Assembly (NCBI GenBank): GCA_903833215.1
Contig: CAILEM010000147.1
Coordinates: forward strand, 1 to 64,000
From: an uncultured Armatimonadota bacterium
GTDB taxonomy: Bacteria; Armatimonadota; Fimbriimonadia; Fimbriimonadales; Fimbriimonadaceae
Direction: 5' to 3'
Length of the DNA stretch: 64,000 nt
Below the pieces are notes generated by a model that saw nothing but the letters and a program-made list of their open reading frames with translations, ran no database searches and had not been told where the DNA came from. The translations under genes and the position numbers were made by a program. This document shows, one piece after another, positions 42,276-51,830 of this stretch; position 1 is the first letter of the stretch, and each line of letters opens with the position of its first letter.

Positions 42276-42998
42276 CTATTCACCTTTCTTTGGCACGGTA
42301 GCGGGCACAGTCGGCGAAGTTAGGTTCAACTCTTGCACCTGGTCCAACTCCTGAGGATTCCTTTGGAGTCGTGACTCGAGGGTTTTAAGCTTTACGTCGA
42401 GGTCATCGCAAGAGCCAAGGATAACGCGCCCTGAACCTATATTTAAGCATACGACGCCCCTTGCATCCACAGAGATTTTTGATTCTATTTTCGGATAGTG
42501 CTGTCGAGCATAAACTGAGAGCGCAGCGAGGCTTTGCGGCTGCCAATTTCCTGCCAATCCGACCAACGTTGGGGGTCCTCCCCTCGGGAGTCGAAGCGTT
42601 GGCAAATCGAGCGGAAGCTCGCTTGCACGAAATAGAACGCCGTCGATGCTCAGGGCTTCCTCGTCGACGCTTTCGAGTTTCGCGACCGGCACCCGGTACC
42701 GAACGGTGAGCAGGGCGTTGCCGAAGACGTTCCGTGTGAATTCCGCTTTATCGACATCGGGGCTGTTCATCACAGCGGTTTCTACGACGCGTGAGTCGAT
42801 TCGAAAGCATGGAGTGTCTTTAAGTCCGTTTAGGATGAGCTGGATGCGGTCTCGATCGAACGCCTTTACTCCAACGGTGCGGACACGAACAATGCTTGTA
42901 ATTTGGCTGAACATCAGCCCAGCAGACACGTTTAGGATCAAGAGTATCCAAAGAGTCGGCACCAAACCTAGCGGGAATTTCTTACGTTTTGTTCGCAT
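42276..42998 (-). CDS. ftsQ: Cell division protein FtsQ (POTRA-domain)
   Basis: The 240-residue protein from the ATG at 42998 has a basic N-terminus (MRTKRKKFPLGL), one membrane helix (VPTLWILLILNVSAGLMFS) and a POTRA domain (VRTVGVKAFDRDRIQLILNGLKDTPCFRIDSRVVETAVMNSPDVDKAEFTRNVF). The FtsQ-type C-terminal beta domain follows. It overlaps the murC-ddl stop by 17 nt. Frames from further upstream (43061) lie inside murC-ddl and are not preferred. Confidence 0.88.
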   Translation of the reverse strand: MRTKRKKFPLGLVPTLWILLILNVSAGLMFSQITSIVRVRTVGVKAFDRDRIQLILNGLKDTPCFRIDSRVVETAVMNSPDVDKAEFTRNVFGNALLTVRYRVPVAKLESVDEEALSIDGVLFRASELPLDLPTLRLPRGGPPTLVGLAGNWQPQSLAALSVYARQHYPKIESKISVDARGVVCLNIGSGRVILGSCDDLDVKLKTLESRLQRNPQELDQVQELNLTSPTVPATVPKKGE

Positions 42999-45321
42999 GA
43001 TGGGCCAGGGCATCCTCCAGCAAGATTTGGCAAAGCTGATCAAAGCTGATGCCCATTGCACTTGCGCTATTCGGCAGCAGCGATGTTCCCGTCATCCCGG
43101 GCAGCGTATTCACTTCGAGCACGAAAATGCCGTCTTCGCGAACGATCATATCGGTTCGAGTTGCCCCCGAACAGCGTAGCGCACGATGGGCTTGCAGTGC
43201 GATCTTTCGCGATTCCTCGACTTGGTGTTCAGGAATCCGGGCAGGAATGATCTCGACCGTCGCACCAGGGGTGTATTTGCTTTCGAAGTCGTACTTACCG
43301 GTTGCGGGAGCGATTTCTACAGGCAGGAGGGCACGATCCTGAAGGACAGGAACAGAAATCTCGGTTCCCTTGATCCACTCCTCAACGAGCACTTCGGAGT
43401 CGTATTGAAAAGCAGCCAGAAGTGCAGGGCAAAGCTGGTTACGATTCTCCACAAAACTCAACCCAACCGTCGAGCCTTGAGCGTTCGGCTTCACGATCAT
43501 CGGCGGATGAATGTCGAGAGGAGGCTCGGGCTCCGAGAGCAACGCCCCTTTCGGAACCTTCACTCCGTGTTGCATCAGAATCTGCTTTGTCAGGGCCTTG
43601 TCCATCGCGATGGCACTCGCTTGCACGCCAGATCCGGTGTACGGAACGTGTAGGAGTTCTAGCAACCCTTGGATGGCACCATCTTCGGCGCCGGTTCCAT
43701 GAATAGCGAGGAAGGCGACATCAAATCGGTTTGGGCCAACGAATCCGCTGAGATCGGCGCTCTTGAAGAGCAACTCGGTCATGTCTACGAGTTTGCTGTC
43801 GTGCCCCAAACGCTGAAGTGCGGCGTGGACGGCACGTCCCGAGTGAATGCTAACTTCCCTTTCCGCGCTCTCGCCTCCGAACAAAACGGCGACGCTAAGC
43901 TTACGGGAGTTTTTGGCTGGACTCTGTTGACTAGACGATGCGAAGTCGACAGTTCGCTCAAGTTCATGGATCAGCGATGGCCCAAATTCGGATATGTTGC
44001 CCGCACCCATCCCGACGACGACGTCTCCGGGTTGGAGAAGTTTGGCAACGTGCATTGCAAGCAAGTGCCTTGAAGGAACGTAGTGCACGGGCTTCCGGAT
44101 CTTTTCGGCAATTCTCGCCGAGCTAATTCCCGGCATCGGGTCTTCGCGAGCCGGATAGATATCTGTCAGGACAACCTCGTCAGCAACGCTGAGCGCATCG
44201 GCAAATTCGGTAAGAAATTCGGCAGTACGCGAGTAAAGGTGCGGCTGAAAAACAACGATGAGTCGCCCTGTCCGCGGGAATGAAGTCGCAATCGCTTGTA
44301 GGCTCGCCTTGACTTCGGTGGGATGGTGGGCGTAGTCATCAATCACGGTAAATGGCGATTTCGGTTCGCCAAGGAGAACCTGCTGACGTCGTTCGGCCCC
44401 GGTAAAGGCACTGATGCCGTTTGCCGCAAGTTTGGCGTCTGCCCCAAGTTGCTCGGCGACGACGATCGCTCCCGCCGCATTCAGCAGGTTGTGGTTTCCG
44501 CGCTGTTTGGGATTCTTGGTTTCGTCCAGCCCTTCCGCTTGAGTGACACGATAGAAATCCTCGACTCCGTACGAAAAGTTGGCGACGGGCGAGAGTTGAG
44601 CGACCTCTGCGGCACCCGCGTCGGTTCGGCAATAGACCAGACTGCCGCCCTCTGGGATCTTGTTTACGAACCGCAGGACACTCTCGCGGAGGTTCTCGTA
44701 GGTCCCGTGGAAGTCGATGTGATCGAGTTCTAGATTCGTCAGGAGAACGACAAACGGGTCAAGGTCATGAAAGCTATCGTAGGCTTCGCAGGCCTCAACA
44801 ACCGCCCACTCGCCATTGCCTTCGCGAACCGGGCCTCCAAACTGGGCGATATTTGCTCCAACCACGACCAATGGGTCGAGGCCCGCCGCTACAAGGCCCA
44901 TGCCTAGCATGCCGGTGGTCGTCGTCTTGCCGTGGGTACCGGTGACAGCGATGACCTTGCGGCCTTTCAGCAACCATCCGAGAGCTTGGGAACGCCTCAC
45001 AATCGGAATACCCAATTCGCGGCCCTTGTCGAATTCGGGCGAGCGAGTAAGGTCAATCGCATCGGTCAAGACGAGGGCATCGCCGGAATGAATCGCTTCA
45101 CCCGAATGACCGATGTGAACTTCAATGCCTTCTTCAGTCAGGCGCTGCGTCTCGACGGAAGAAGTGGAATCGGTGCCTCGCACACGAAATCCACGATGCT
45201 TCAGCATTCGCGCCAAGGCGCTCATTCCAGCACCGCCGATGCCAACTAAGAAAAAAGAGGAATGGCCGTCCAGCGAGTCTCGGTGTGAGAACTCGGTTCC
45301 GATCTCTTCGCGCATTCTCAT
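42982..45321 (-). CDS. murC-ddl: UDP-N-acetylmuramate--L-alanine ligase / D-alanine--D-alanine ligase fusion
   Basis: This 779-residue protein fuses two enzymes. Residues 1-about 460 are MurC: VGIGGAGMSALARML, the ATP loop VTGTHGKTTT (126-135), EACEAYDSFHDLDP and IDDYAHHPTEV. From about 473, after a Ser/Gln-rich linker, comes Ddl: VAVLFGGESAEREVSIHSG, then IVKPNAQGSTVGLS, the ATP-grasp loop, and VLEVNTLPGMTGTSLLP with the metal ligands. It adds L-Ala to UDP-MurNAc and makes D-Ala-D-Ala. Such fusions are known from Chlamydia; here it takes the place of separate murC, murB and ddl. It overlaps murG by 4 nt. Confidence 0.93.
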   Translation of the reverse strand: MRMREEIGTEFSHRDSLDGHSSFFLVGIGGAGMSALARMLKHRGFRVRGTDSTSSVETQRLTEEGIEVHIGHSGEAIHSGDALVLTDAIDLTRSPEFDKGRELGIPIVRRSQALGWLLKGRKVIAVTGTHGKTTTTGMLGMGLVAAGLDPLVVVGANIAQFGGPVREGNGEWAVVEACEAYDSFHDLDPFVVLLTNLELDHIDFHGTYENLRESVLRFVNKIPEGGSLVYCRTDAGAAEVAQLSPVANFSYGVEDFYRVTQAEGLDETKNPKQRGNHNLLNAAGAIVVAEQLGADAKLAANGISAFTGAERRQQVLLGEPKSPFTVIDDYAHHPTEVKASLQAIATSFPRTGRLIVVFQPHLYSRTAEFLTEFADALSVADEVVLTDIYPAREDPMPGISSARIAEKIRKPVHYVPSRHLLAMHVAKLLQPGDVVVGMGAGNISEFGPSLIHELERTVDFASSSQQSPAKNSRKLSVAVLFGGESAEREVSIHSGRAVHAALQRLGHDSKLVDMTELLFKSADLSGFVGPNRFDVAFLAIHGTGAEDGAIQGLLELLHVPYTGSGVQASAIAMDKALTKQILMQHGVKVPKGALLSEPEPPLDIHPPMIVKPNAQGSTVGLSFVENRNQLCPALLAAFQYDSEVLVEEWIKGTEISVPVLQDRALLPVEIAPATGKYDFESKYTPGATVEIIPARIPEHQVEESRKIALQAHRALRCSGATRTDMIVREDGIFVLEVNTLPGMTGTSLLPNSASAMGISFDQLCQILLEDALAHHANKT

Positions 45322-46382
45322 CGAGCGGCACCTTGAATGAGTTGGTAAATTCGCTCAGCAGCGTCGGGAACATCCCATTCTTGTAGGGATTGGCTTGCCG
45401 CAAGACATTTTTCAGGATGAGTCATCCAGGTGGAGATGCTTGCCGCCATTGCCTCAGGAGAGGCTTCAGATTGTTTCAGGAGCGTTGCTGCGTTCATTTT
45501 CACGAATTCCTCTGCATTATGAGCCTGATGGTCATTCGCAGAGTTGGGGAGAGGCACCAAAACGGACGGCAGGCCGAAAAGGGCTAATTCGGCAACGGTG
45601 CCACCACTTCTTGCTACGACGACTTTGGCTTTACAGTAGGCACCCACCATCTGATCGGTTTGAAGATATGGCACCACTTGGTACCGTTCACCCAATTCGA
45701 GTTTGTCGACTCGTTCGGCAGTTGATTTCAAATGATCGGGTCCGCAGGCGTGCAGAAACCGGGTGGTTCCTGGCATCTGACGGGCGGCCTGGGGCACCGT
45801 TTCGTTGAGAAACGCTGAACCTTGCGATCCACCCACCACAAAGACCAATTCTTCTGGTTCACGCTTCCGCTGCGCGGCGGCACGTAGCTCCCGGCGAATC
45901 GGCTGCCCGGTTCGAACCATGTTCTGACCCTGCATCAAATCTAGGGTGGATCGAAAAGTGCAGGTGAAAGCCGCAGCCTTGTTGGCGAACATGCTTGAAG
46001 ATCGGGCAGGGATGCTGTCGGCGGTGTGAATCGTGTAGGGGATGCCGAGGTCTCGGGCAGCGGCAACAACAGGACCTGCGCTGTAGCCACCGGTGGAGAA
46101 AACCACGTCTGGACGAGAAAGCCTAAGTGCTTTCTTTGCCATGCCCCTTGATCGCTGGAGCATGACGAGGGCTTTAAGTCCCCGAATGGTGCGAATGCTG
46201 TAGAGCGGCTCGGAAGGAAATGCAGTGAATGGGATCGATCGTTCACCGCAGATTTTTGATTCTTGGCCACGGATGGACCCGTAGTACAGAATATCTGCTC
46301 CGTGATCGCTCGCCACCTGACCAACAACCAAGGCTGGGTAAATGTGGCCACCGGTGCCACCACCCGTAATGACTAGCCGCAT
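45318..46382 (-). CDS. murG: UDP-N-acetylglucosamine transferase MurG
   Basis: The 354-residue peripheral membrane glycosyltransferase adds GlcNAc to lipid I. VITGGGTGGHIYPALVV at the start is the donor-phosphate/acceptor loop. VVGGSQGSAFLNETVPQA (the GGSQG loop) and VVARSGGTVAELALFGLPSVLVPLPNSANDHQAHNAEEF are hallmark UDP-GlcNAc-binding segments. It follows ftsW by 21 nt and precedes the murC-ddl gene with a 4-nt overlap. Confidence 0.95.
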   Translation of the reverse strand: MRLVITGGGTGGHIYPALVVGQVASDHGADILYYGSIRGQESKICGERSIPFTAFPSEPLYSIRTIRGLKALVMLQRSRGMAKKALRLSRPDVVFSTGGYSAGPVVAAARDLGIPYTIHTADSIPARSSSMFANKAAAFTCTFRSTLDLMQGQNMVRTGQPIRRELRAAAQRKREPEELVFVVGGSQGSAFLNETVPQAARQMPGTTRFLHACGPDHLKSTAERVDKLELGERYQVVPYLQTDQMVGAYCKAKVVVARSGGTVAELALFGLPSVLVPLPNSANDHQAHNAEEFVKMNAATLLKQSEASPEAMAASISTWMTHPEKCLAASQSLQEWDVPDAAERIYQLIQGAAR

Positions 46383-46403
46383 CCGTCGACCTCGCTCATA
46401 GGC

Positions 46404-47696
46404 TTACACCCTTTCGCGCCGATCGGGCTTTGATGTGACCTTGAGGCGGTTGAGCGTTGTTGAGGACTTTGCCTTGCTTCGGCTCGGGTAACCGCCGAAG
46501 GAGAAACCACCCGACTTAGAAGTCCTCTTCTGCTTGATTTGTTTTGGTTTGTCCTGAACCGGAGCAAGTGTCGCTTGGCAAACACCCAGAGCCATCCACA
46601 GAGCAATAAGACTTGATCCGCCCGAACTTATGAATGGGAGTGGGATACCGATGGCTGGCAAAAATGCATTCGCCATCATCACATTCACGCAGGTTTGAAT
46701 GCCGATCCAGCTACCTACTCCGAAGAGGAGGAGCATATCGAAGCGGTTCTTGGCGATACGTGCCAAGTAAAGTAGCCGGAATACAATGCCACCCAACACG
46801 CTCAGGACGATTACTGAGCCCCAAAGGCCGGATTCCTCACCTACCGTCGCCCAAATGAAGTCGGTGGTGGTCGCCGGCAAAACATGCTTTGCTCGTCCCG
46901 CACCCAAGCCAACTCCAGGAACACCACCAGATGAAATGGCTAGCTCGGCCTGGACGCTTTGGAACTCCAATTCGTCAAAGTTCTCATCCTTCCATCGTTG
47001 GATGTGGTGTGTAAAACGTTGCACGCGATACGGCTCTTTGAGCATCGCGCCGGTGCAAAGAATGGCCGCAACCACGACAGAGGCATAGATGGATTTTGTC
47101 GTCACCCGTGCCGGAAAGAACATTGCAAAGCCAGTGGCAGCGATAACAGCCCCAGTACCCAAATCAGGCTCATATTCGATAAAGGCCACACCAATCATTA
47201 CCCAAATTGCTGGAAAGCAGCGCATGAGCTTCGGAATCCAGACGTTATCCATCTTGGAAATCCAGTGCTTCGGATACTTGATTTTCTGAGGCCAGGCTTT
47301 TCGGTCGGCGAAGTACCCCGCGAGGTAGATAATCGCGGCGAGTTTGGCAAATTCTGCAGGTTGAATCGTGAAAATTCCGTACCCTATCCAACGCTTCGCT
47401 CCATTTAATTGGTGCCCGAAGATCGGGACCGCCATGAGCAGGAGAAGGTTAATCACCCAAGCAAGCTTCGACCACTTCTTCCATGACACCGAAGGAATCG
47501 ACGCTGCCCACCATGAAGCACCGGCTGCAATAAGCAGAAAAATAAGCTGAGATTGAAATTCGGGCGGCAAACCCGTCTTCTGACTTTGGATAGCTCGCGC
47601 GTAGCCCGCATCAAAAATGAACAGCAAACCCAGGCCCGTTGCTACGGCACCTAATATAAGGAGCACCGGATCATAAATCCTGAGTTTCTTCGTCAT
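46404..47696 (-). CDS. ftsW: Lipid-linked peptidoglycan polymerase FtsW (SEDS family)
   Basis: The 430-residue integral membrane protein has about ten helices. AGASWWAASIPSVSW, PAEFAKLAAIIYLAGYF (the conserved lipid-facing P-x-E helix), IEYEPDLGTGAVIAATGFAMFF (the SEDS catalytic aspartate motif QPDxG variant), and FLPAIGIPLPFISSGGSSLIALWMALG are SEDS signatures. I choose the ATG at 47696, which makes a 4-nt ATGA overlap with the murD stop, as elsewhere in this cluster; an ATG at 47708 is also possible. The C-terminal 60-residue basic tail is longer than usual. Confidence 0.92.
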   Translation of the reverse strand: MTKKLRIYDPVLLILGAVATGLGLLFIFDAGYARAIQSQKTGLPPEFQSQLIFLLIAAGASWWAASIPSVSWKKWSKLAWVINLLLLMAVPIFGHQLNGAKRWIGYGIFTIQPAEFAKLAAIIYLAGYFADRKAWPQKIKYPKHWISKMDNVWIPKLMRCFPAIWVMIGVAFIEYEPDLGTGAVIAATGFAMFFPARVTTKSIYASVVVAAILCTGAMLKEPYRVQRFTHHIQRWKDENFDELEFQSVQAELAISSGGVPGVGLGAGRAKHVLPATTTDFIWATVGEESGLWGSVIVLSVLGGIVFRLLYLARIAKNRFDMLLLFGVGSWIGIQTCVNVMMANAFLPAIGIPLPFISSGGSSLIALWMALGVCQATLAPVQDKPKQIKQKRTSKSGGFSFGGYPSRSKAKSSTTLNRLKVTSKPDRRERV

Positions 47697-49225
47697 TTTT
47701 CGAGCCATTCCTTGGCTATGGATTTGAAGACGATCCCGCGGTCCCGGAAGTCTCGGAACTGATCAGTACTCGCACATCCTGGCGCTAACATGATCACTTC
47801 TCCGCTTACCGCGTTCTGTGTTGCGGCTTCAAAAGCCGCTTTCATTGTATCAAAGATGGGGTGATCCCCCCCAAGCATTTCGTTTAATTTCGAGGCGTCG
47901 CTGCCGAATAAATATGCCTTGTGCCGATGGTTTGCCAGGTAGTGCTTGAGAGGCTTGAAGTCGAGTCCTTTGTTGACCCCACCGATCAGTAGGTGGGCCG
48001 CATCCCGCAGGCTGCTTGCAGACTTAATGACAGCATCGGGATTGGTGCACATCGAGTTGTTGATGACTCGAACGCCACTTTTCTCTCCAACATATTCCAT
48101 GCGATGGGCGAGGCCGTGAAACTGTTTCAGTCCGGAGACGATCTCAGGAGGTAGGGCTAGGATCGGCGTATCTGGCAACTTGGCGTCGTAAACGGTTCGG
48201 CCCGATTTGAGACGTGCCAATTCGGCAGATTCGGCATTTTTGAGCAGAGTGGCAGCCGCTGAGTCTGGCATGTGTGCTGCCTTGTTCTTTAGGGCACCAT
48301 AGGTCAATAGGGCGGCCATGCAGGCGTTGAGGTAGTTGTGCGGTTCGGAAAACGGCAGATCCTCAAGTTTGACGTGCTGGGTAAGAATTCGCAGTTCATG
48401 CTCTTCGACCTTTGCATGTTCGCCGGTAGCGCCAAAGGTCAGAACCATGGGTTTCGAGCTGGAAATGCCTTCAGCCTGAGGTGACCTGGTTCGGCGCGGG
48501 CGATACGCGGCTCCACGTCCTCCCGGAGGAACGACGACAGGATCGTTTGCCTTGACGACGGCAAAATCTTCGCCATCCATTCGGTCAAAGATGCGCTGTT
48601 TGGTGGCGGCGTATTCTTCGAAACCCGTGTACCGGTCAAGGTGATCGGGCCAGATATTCGTGATTCCGGCGGCGACTGGTTTGAACGACTTGATCCACTC
48701 AAGCTGAAAAGAGCTGATTTCGGCGACAAGTATTTGCTCCGGCGTTGCGATCAACGCGGCCTCCGTCATCGGCATCTCGTCGTATCCTGAGCCAAAGATA
48801 TTTCCGCACAGGATCGGCTTCTCACCACATGCCTTGAGGCACAGGTAGGTCATCACTGTCGTGGTGCTCTTGCCGTTGGTTCCCGTGATGGCGACGATGG
48901 GTGCCTTCGAGATGCGAAAAGCGAATTCGACCTCGCTGATGACCTCGATGCCGTCGAGCCCGGCTTGTCGAAGGGCGGGATGACGGCGGTCAACAGCCGG
49001 GTTTGCAACGATCAGATCGACTTCGGCGGCATCAAAAGTTCCACTCCATCCAAGAGTGACTTCAATTCCAGCATCGATAGCTTCGTCGTACGCATCGCGT
49101 TTAGGCAGTGCTTCGAGTGTCTTTTGGTCGAAGACCCGTGGTTTGGCACCATGAACCAAAGCCGCCTTACCTATAGCTAGACCCGAACGTCCAAGGCCGA
49201 AGATCGCGATTCGCTTCCCGGTCAC
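47693..49225 (-). CDS. murD: UDP-N-acetylmuramoylalanine--D-glutamate ligase
   Basis: The 510-residue Mur ligase adds D-Glu to UDP-MurNAc-L-Ala. GLGRSGLAIGKAAL is the N-terminal nucleotide fold, VAITGTNGKSTTTVMTYLCL the ATP loop and GITNIWPDHLDRY the central motif. HGLAHRMEYVGEKSGVRVINNSMCTNPDAVIKSASSL lies in the C-terminal domain, near the place where MurD usually has a DSKATN-type motif. It is about 60 residues longer than E. coli MurD, with an Arg-rich insertion near residues 215-240. It overlaps mraY by 4 nt. Confidence 0.93.
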   Translation of the reverse strand: MTGKRIAIFGLGRSGLAIGKAALVHGAKPRVFDQKTLEALPKRDAYDEAIDAGIEVTLGWSGTFDAAEVDLIVANPAVDRRHPALRQAGLDGIEVISEVEFAFRISKAPIVAITGTNGKSTTTVMTYLCLKACGEKPILCGNIFGSGYDEMPMTEAALIATPEQILVAEISSFQLEWIKSFKPVAAGITNIWPDHLDRYTGFEEYAATKQRIFDRMDGEDFAVVKANDPVVVPPGGRGAAYRPRRTRSPQAEGISSSKPMVLTFGATGEHAKVEEHELRILTQHVKLEDLPFSEPHNYLNACMAALLTYGALKNKAAHMPDSAAATLLKNAESAELARLKSGRTVYDAKLPDTPILALPPEIVSGLKQFHGLAHRMEYVGEKSGVRVINNSMCTNPDAVIKSASSLRDAAHLLIGGVNKGLDFKPLKHYLANHRHKAYLFGSDASKLNEMLGGDHPIFDTMKAAFEAATQNAVSGEVIMLAPGCASTDQFRDFRDRGIVFKSIAKEWLEK

Positions 49226-50472
49226 CTCGACGGTCCCTTTCCTATGGGTGGTGCTGTTGCTCGGCTCAGTCCTTGATCGACTCCGAATGGGATGTGCAGA
49301 GGAAGTGGCTGTCCTCTGGTGCTGAATTCCCGCGATTCATGCTGTGACGGGTCGTATCGAAACTGGTTCGCTCCAACGAGCGCAATGGCAATCGCTACAG
49401 CGCTGAGCAACGCTTGGCATCCAGCAAACACAGCAACGACTTTGCCCTCTGGCCAACCTTTGCGCTCAAATGCGTGGTGAATTGGGGTGAAGCTAAATAG
49501 CTTCTTTTTTCGAAGCTTTACGCTTGCGATCTGAAGGGGCACGGGGACGAGCTCAACGATCATCATTCCGCTGACGATGAATAAGCAAACCAGCTTAAAT
49601 GGCATCGTGCCCATGACTGGAAACTCTCTGTGACTCAATATGCCGGCAGTGTCCAATCCGAATGAGTTGCCAAAATCGCCGCTACTGGTAACCGGAAATA
49701 AGATAAGGGCAACGCATAGGCCCAAAAGTGCTCCAATCGGTAATGAGCCAACATCGCCCATGAAGATCTTGGCTTTTGGCTTATTGAGCACCATAAACGG
49801 AATCAGCGCACCCAGTAGTGCCGTCAAATAAGGAACGACATCCGCAACCCCGGCGAGCCCTGCGATGAACATTAAGCCGATGGAGAGGCCAATGAGTAAC
49901 GATCCAGCGAGCCAATCCAGCCCATCCGCAAAGTTGTAAGCATTTGAGAAGAATAGAATCGTGAACACCATGAAGATGGTTTCCATGGATGTCGCATCAT
50001 ACAATTTGAAAGCGCACACGTACGCCAGAACAAGCTGGAGTAGGATCTTTTGCTTCCATCCCAACCCTCGCTTGCCCTTGATCAACCTTGGAACAACGAA
50101 GTCATCAACAAAGCCAATTGTCGAAAAGCCAAGGACTAGCCAAAACACGGGAAGAATGGACCCGAACTGATACGTCGAAATCAGGATCCTGTTGTACGAA
50201 AGCAGGAGAACGGAAAGGAACCCAAAGACCACAATAAGTCCACCCATCGTGGGAGTTCCTTGCTTCTTCTGATGCCCCTCGGGAGCGTATTGGCTCACTG
50301 TTTGCCTGGACTTCAACGCAAGCAGAATCCGATAGATCGGGTAAGCGCCCAGCGATGAGATCACGAGTGCTGGGGTGAAGGCCTGGGAGTAGTGCGCCAA
50401 GATCGCCCGCACGCAGTCAAACACATTCAAGTCGACTGGCGGGCTTCCAATACTAGCGAACAGCTCGGTCAA
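49222..50472 (-). CDS. mraY: Phospho-N-acetylmuramoyl-pentapeptide transferase
   Basis: The 416-residue integral membrane enzyme makes lipid I. EGHQKKQGTPTMGG is the first MraY motif, NAYNFADGLDWLAGSLL the DDxxD-like metal region, and KAKIFMGDVGSLPIGALLG the second aspartate motif. IHHAFERKGWPEGKVV is the conserved cytoplasmic histidine loop. The last 60 residues are an extra polar tail beyond the usual C-terminal helix. It overlaps murF and murD by 4 nt each. Confidence 0.95.
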   Translation of the reverse strand: MTELFASIGSPPVDLNVFDCVRAILAHYSQAFTPALVISSLGAYPIYRILLALKSRQTVSQYAPEGHQKKQGTPTMGGLIVVFGFLSVLLLSYNRILISTYQFGSILPVFWLVLGFSTIGFVDDFVVPRLIKGKRGLGWKQKILLQLVLAYVCAFKLYDATSMETIFMVFTILFFSNAYNFADGLDWLAGSLLIGLSIGLMFIAGLAGVADVVPYLTALLGALIPFMVLNKPKAKIFMGDVGSLPIGALLGLCVALILFPVTSSGDFGNSFGLDTAGILSHREFPVMGTMPFKLVCLFIVSGMMIVELVPVPLQIASVKLRKKKLFSFTPIHHAFERKGWPEGKVVAVFAGCQALLSAVAIAIALVGANQFRYDPSQHESREFSTRGQPLPLHIPFGVDQGLSRATAPPIGKGPSR

Positions 50473-51830
50473 TGCGATGCCTCGTATTCGAGGGAACGCT
50501 CCAGTTCGAGCGCACGACTTCCCTTGATCAACACGGCATCACCCGGCTGCATTCTGTCGAGGAATTCCCTGACTTCCCGCAAGGAGTCGGCCATTGTGAT
50601 TTTCGAGGCACACATTCCATCTTTCAATGCTTGATCGGCAGTAAGCCCGGTAGCAGGGCCGAAGAACACGACGTGATCGAGGTCAGTCTCTCCTAAGAGG
50701 CTCCCGAGGTGTCGATGAGCGGATTCGGAGTACTCACCCAACTCGCGCATTTCCCCGATAATCGCGTATCTCTTTCCGGCGACGGGTAACTCTGCGAGCG
50801 TTTCAATCGCGGCGGTCATGCTGGGAGGGCTCGCATTGTAATTGTCGAGCAAAATTGTCGCTCCATGGCGATCAATCACCTCCATGCGCATGGGCGGCAA
50901 CACCGCTTCATGGATGTGCGAAGCCGCCTCAGCGGGATCAAGGCCAATGACCGCGGCCACCAGCACAGCGGCTGCGGCGTTCAGGGCGATATGTCTGCCA
51001 GCGGCGGGCATTTCCGCTTCCCAAGACTTTCCGAGGCATGTGCCTTTCACCACGGCGGAGTGCCAACTATTCGCCTTGTACTCGGTGATTCGGCAATCCG
51101 CACCGTCCTCATAGCCAAACGTCAAGACTGCAGAGGTTGCCCAAAGTCTGAGCCACTCCAACATGTCATCCTCAAACCACAAAACGGCTGTACCGTAGGC
51201 AGGTAGAGCATCCAGCAGTTCACCCTTCGCAACCGCGATGCCGTGCCGAGATCCCACTAACTCCATGTGGGCAAAGCCGATATTCGTAACCAATCCGACG
51301 GAAGGCTTCGAAAAGGATGCGAGGTGCTTGATTTGGTCAAAACCGCGCATGGCCATCTCAACCACAACCGCTTTGTGGTCCGGTTGAAGCTCTGCCCACA
51401 GGAGGGGACATGTGTATTCCGAATTTCGATTCCCAGGAGTTTTGAGAACGGGGCCAAGAGACGAGACAGCTTGGGCAACGAATTCTTTGCTCGTGGTCTT
51501 CCCTGCGCTGCCTGTAATCCCAATCACAGGCCCGTCAAATTCCGAACGAAAATGGCTGGCCATGTGGCCGAGTGCCAACACGAGATTTTCGACCAGGATG
51601 TGTGGCCCTGGCACAGAATGCTCAGCAACGGAACCTACAGCGCCTGCCGCCAAAACTTGAGGGACGAAATCATGACCATCTACCCTGGCACCTTTGATGG
51701 CCAGGAAAAGGTCGCCAGGTTTGATCTCGTTGCTATCGAGAGCAAAGGTGGAGATTACGGAATTGGGTGGGAAGCCAATTGCGGATCCCCCCATCCATTT
51801 CGCAAATTCCTCTACCGGAGTCGGGTTCAA
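50469..51830 (-). CDS. murF: UDP-MurNAc-tripeptide--D-alanyl-D-alanine ligase
   Basis: The 453-residue Mur ligase adds D-Ala-D-Ala. VIGITGSAGKTTSKEFVA is the ATP loop, LKTPGNRNSEYTCPLLW the conserved GN(x)N.E.G.P motif and VVVEMAMRGFDQIKHL the central Mg region (EMGMR type). NYNASPPSMTAAIETL, with the DNYNA(N/S)P motif, closes it. It overlaps murE and mraY by 4 nt. The substrates come from MurE and the Ddl half of the murC-ddl fusion. Confidence 0.94.
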   Translation of the reverse strand: MNPTPVEEFAKWMGGSAIGFPPNSVISTFALDSNEIKPGDLFLAIKGARVDGHDFVPQVLAAGAVGSVAEHSVPGPHILVENLVLALGHMASHFRSEFDGPVIGITGSAGKTTSKEFVAQAVSSLGPVLKTPGNRNSEYTCPLLWAELQPDHKAVVVEMAMRGFDQIKHLASFSKPSVGLVTNIGFAHMELVGSRHGIAVAKGELLDALPAYGTAVLWFEDDMLEWLRLWATSAVLTFGYEDGADCRITEYKANSWHSAVVKGTCLGKSWEAEMPAAGRHIALNAAAAVLVAAVIGLDPAEAASHIHEAVLPPMRMEVIDRHGATILLDNYNASPPSMTAAIETLAELPVAGKRYAIIGEMRELGEYSESAHRHLGSLLGETDLDHVVFFGPATGLTADQALKDGMCASKITMADSLREVREFLDRMQPGDAVLIKGSRALELERSLEYEASH

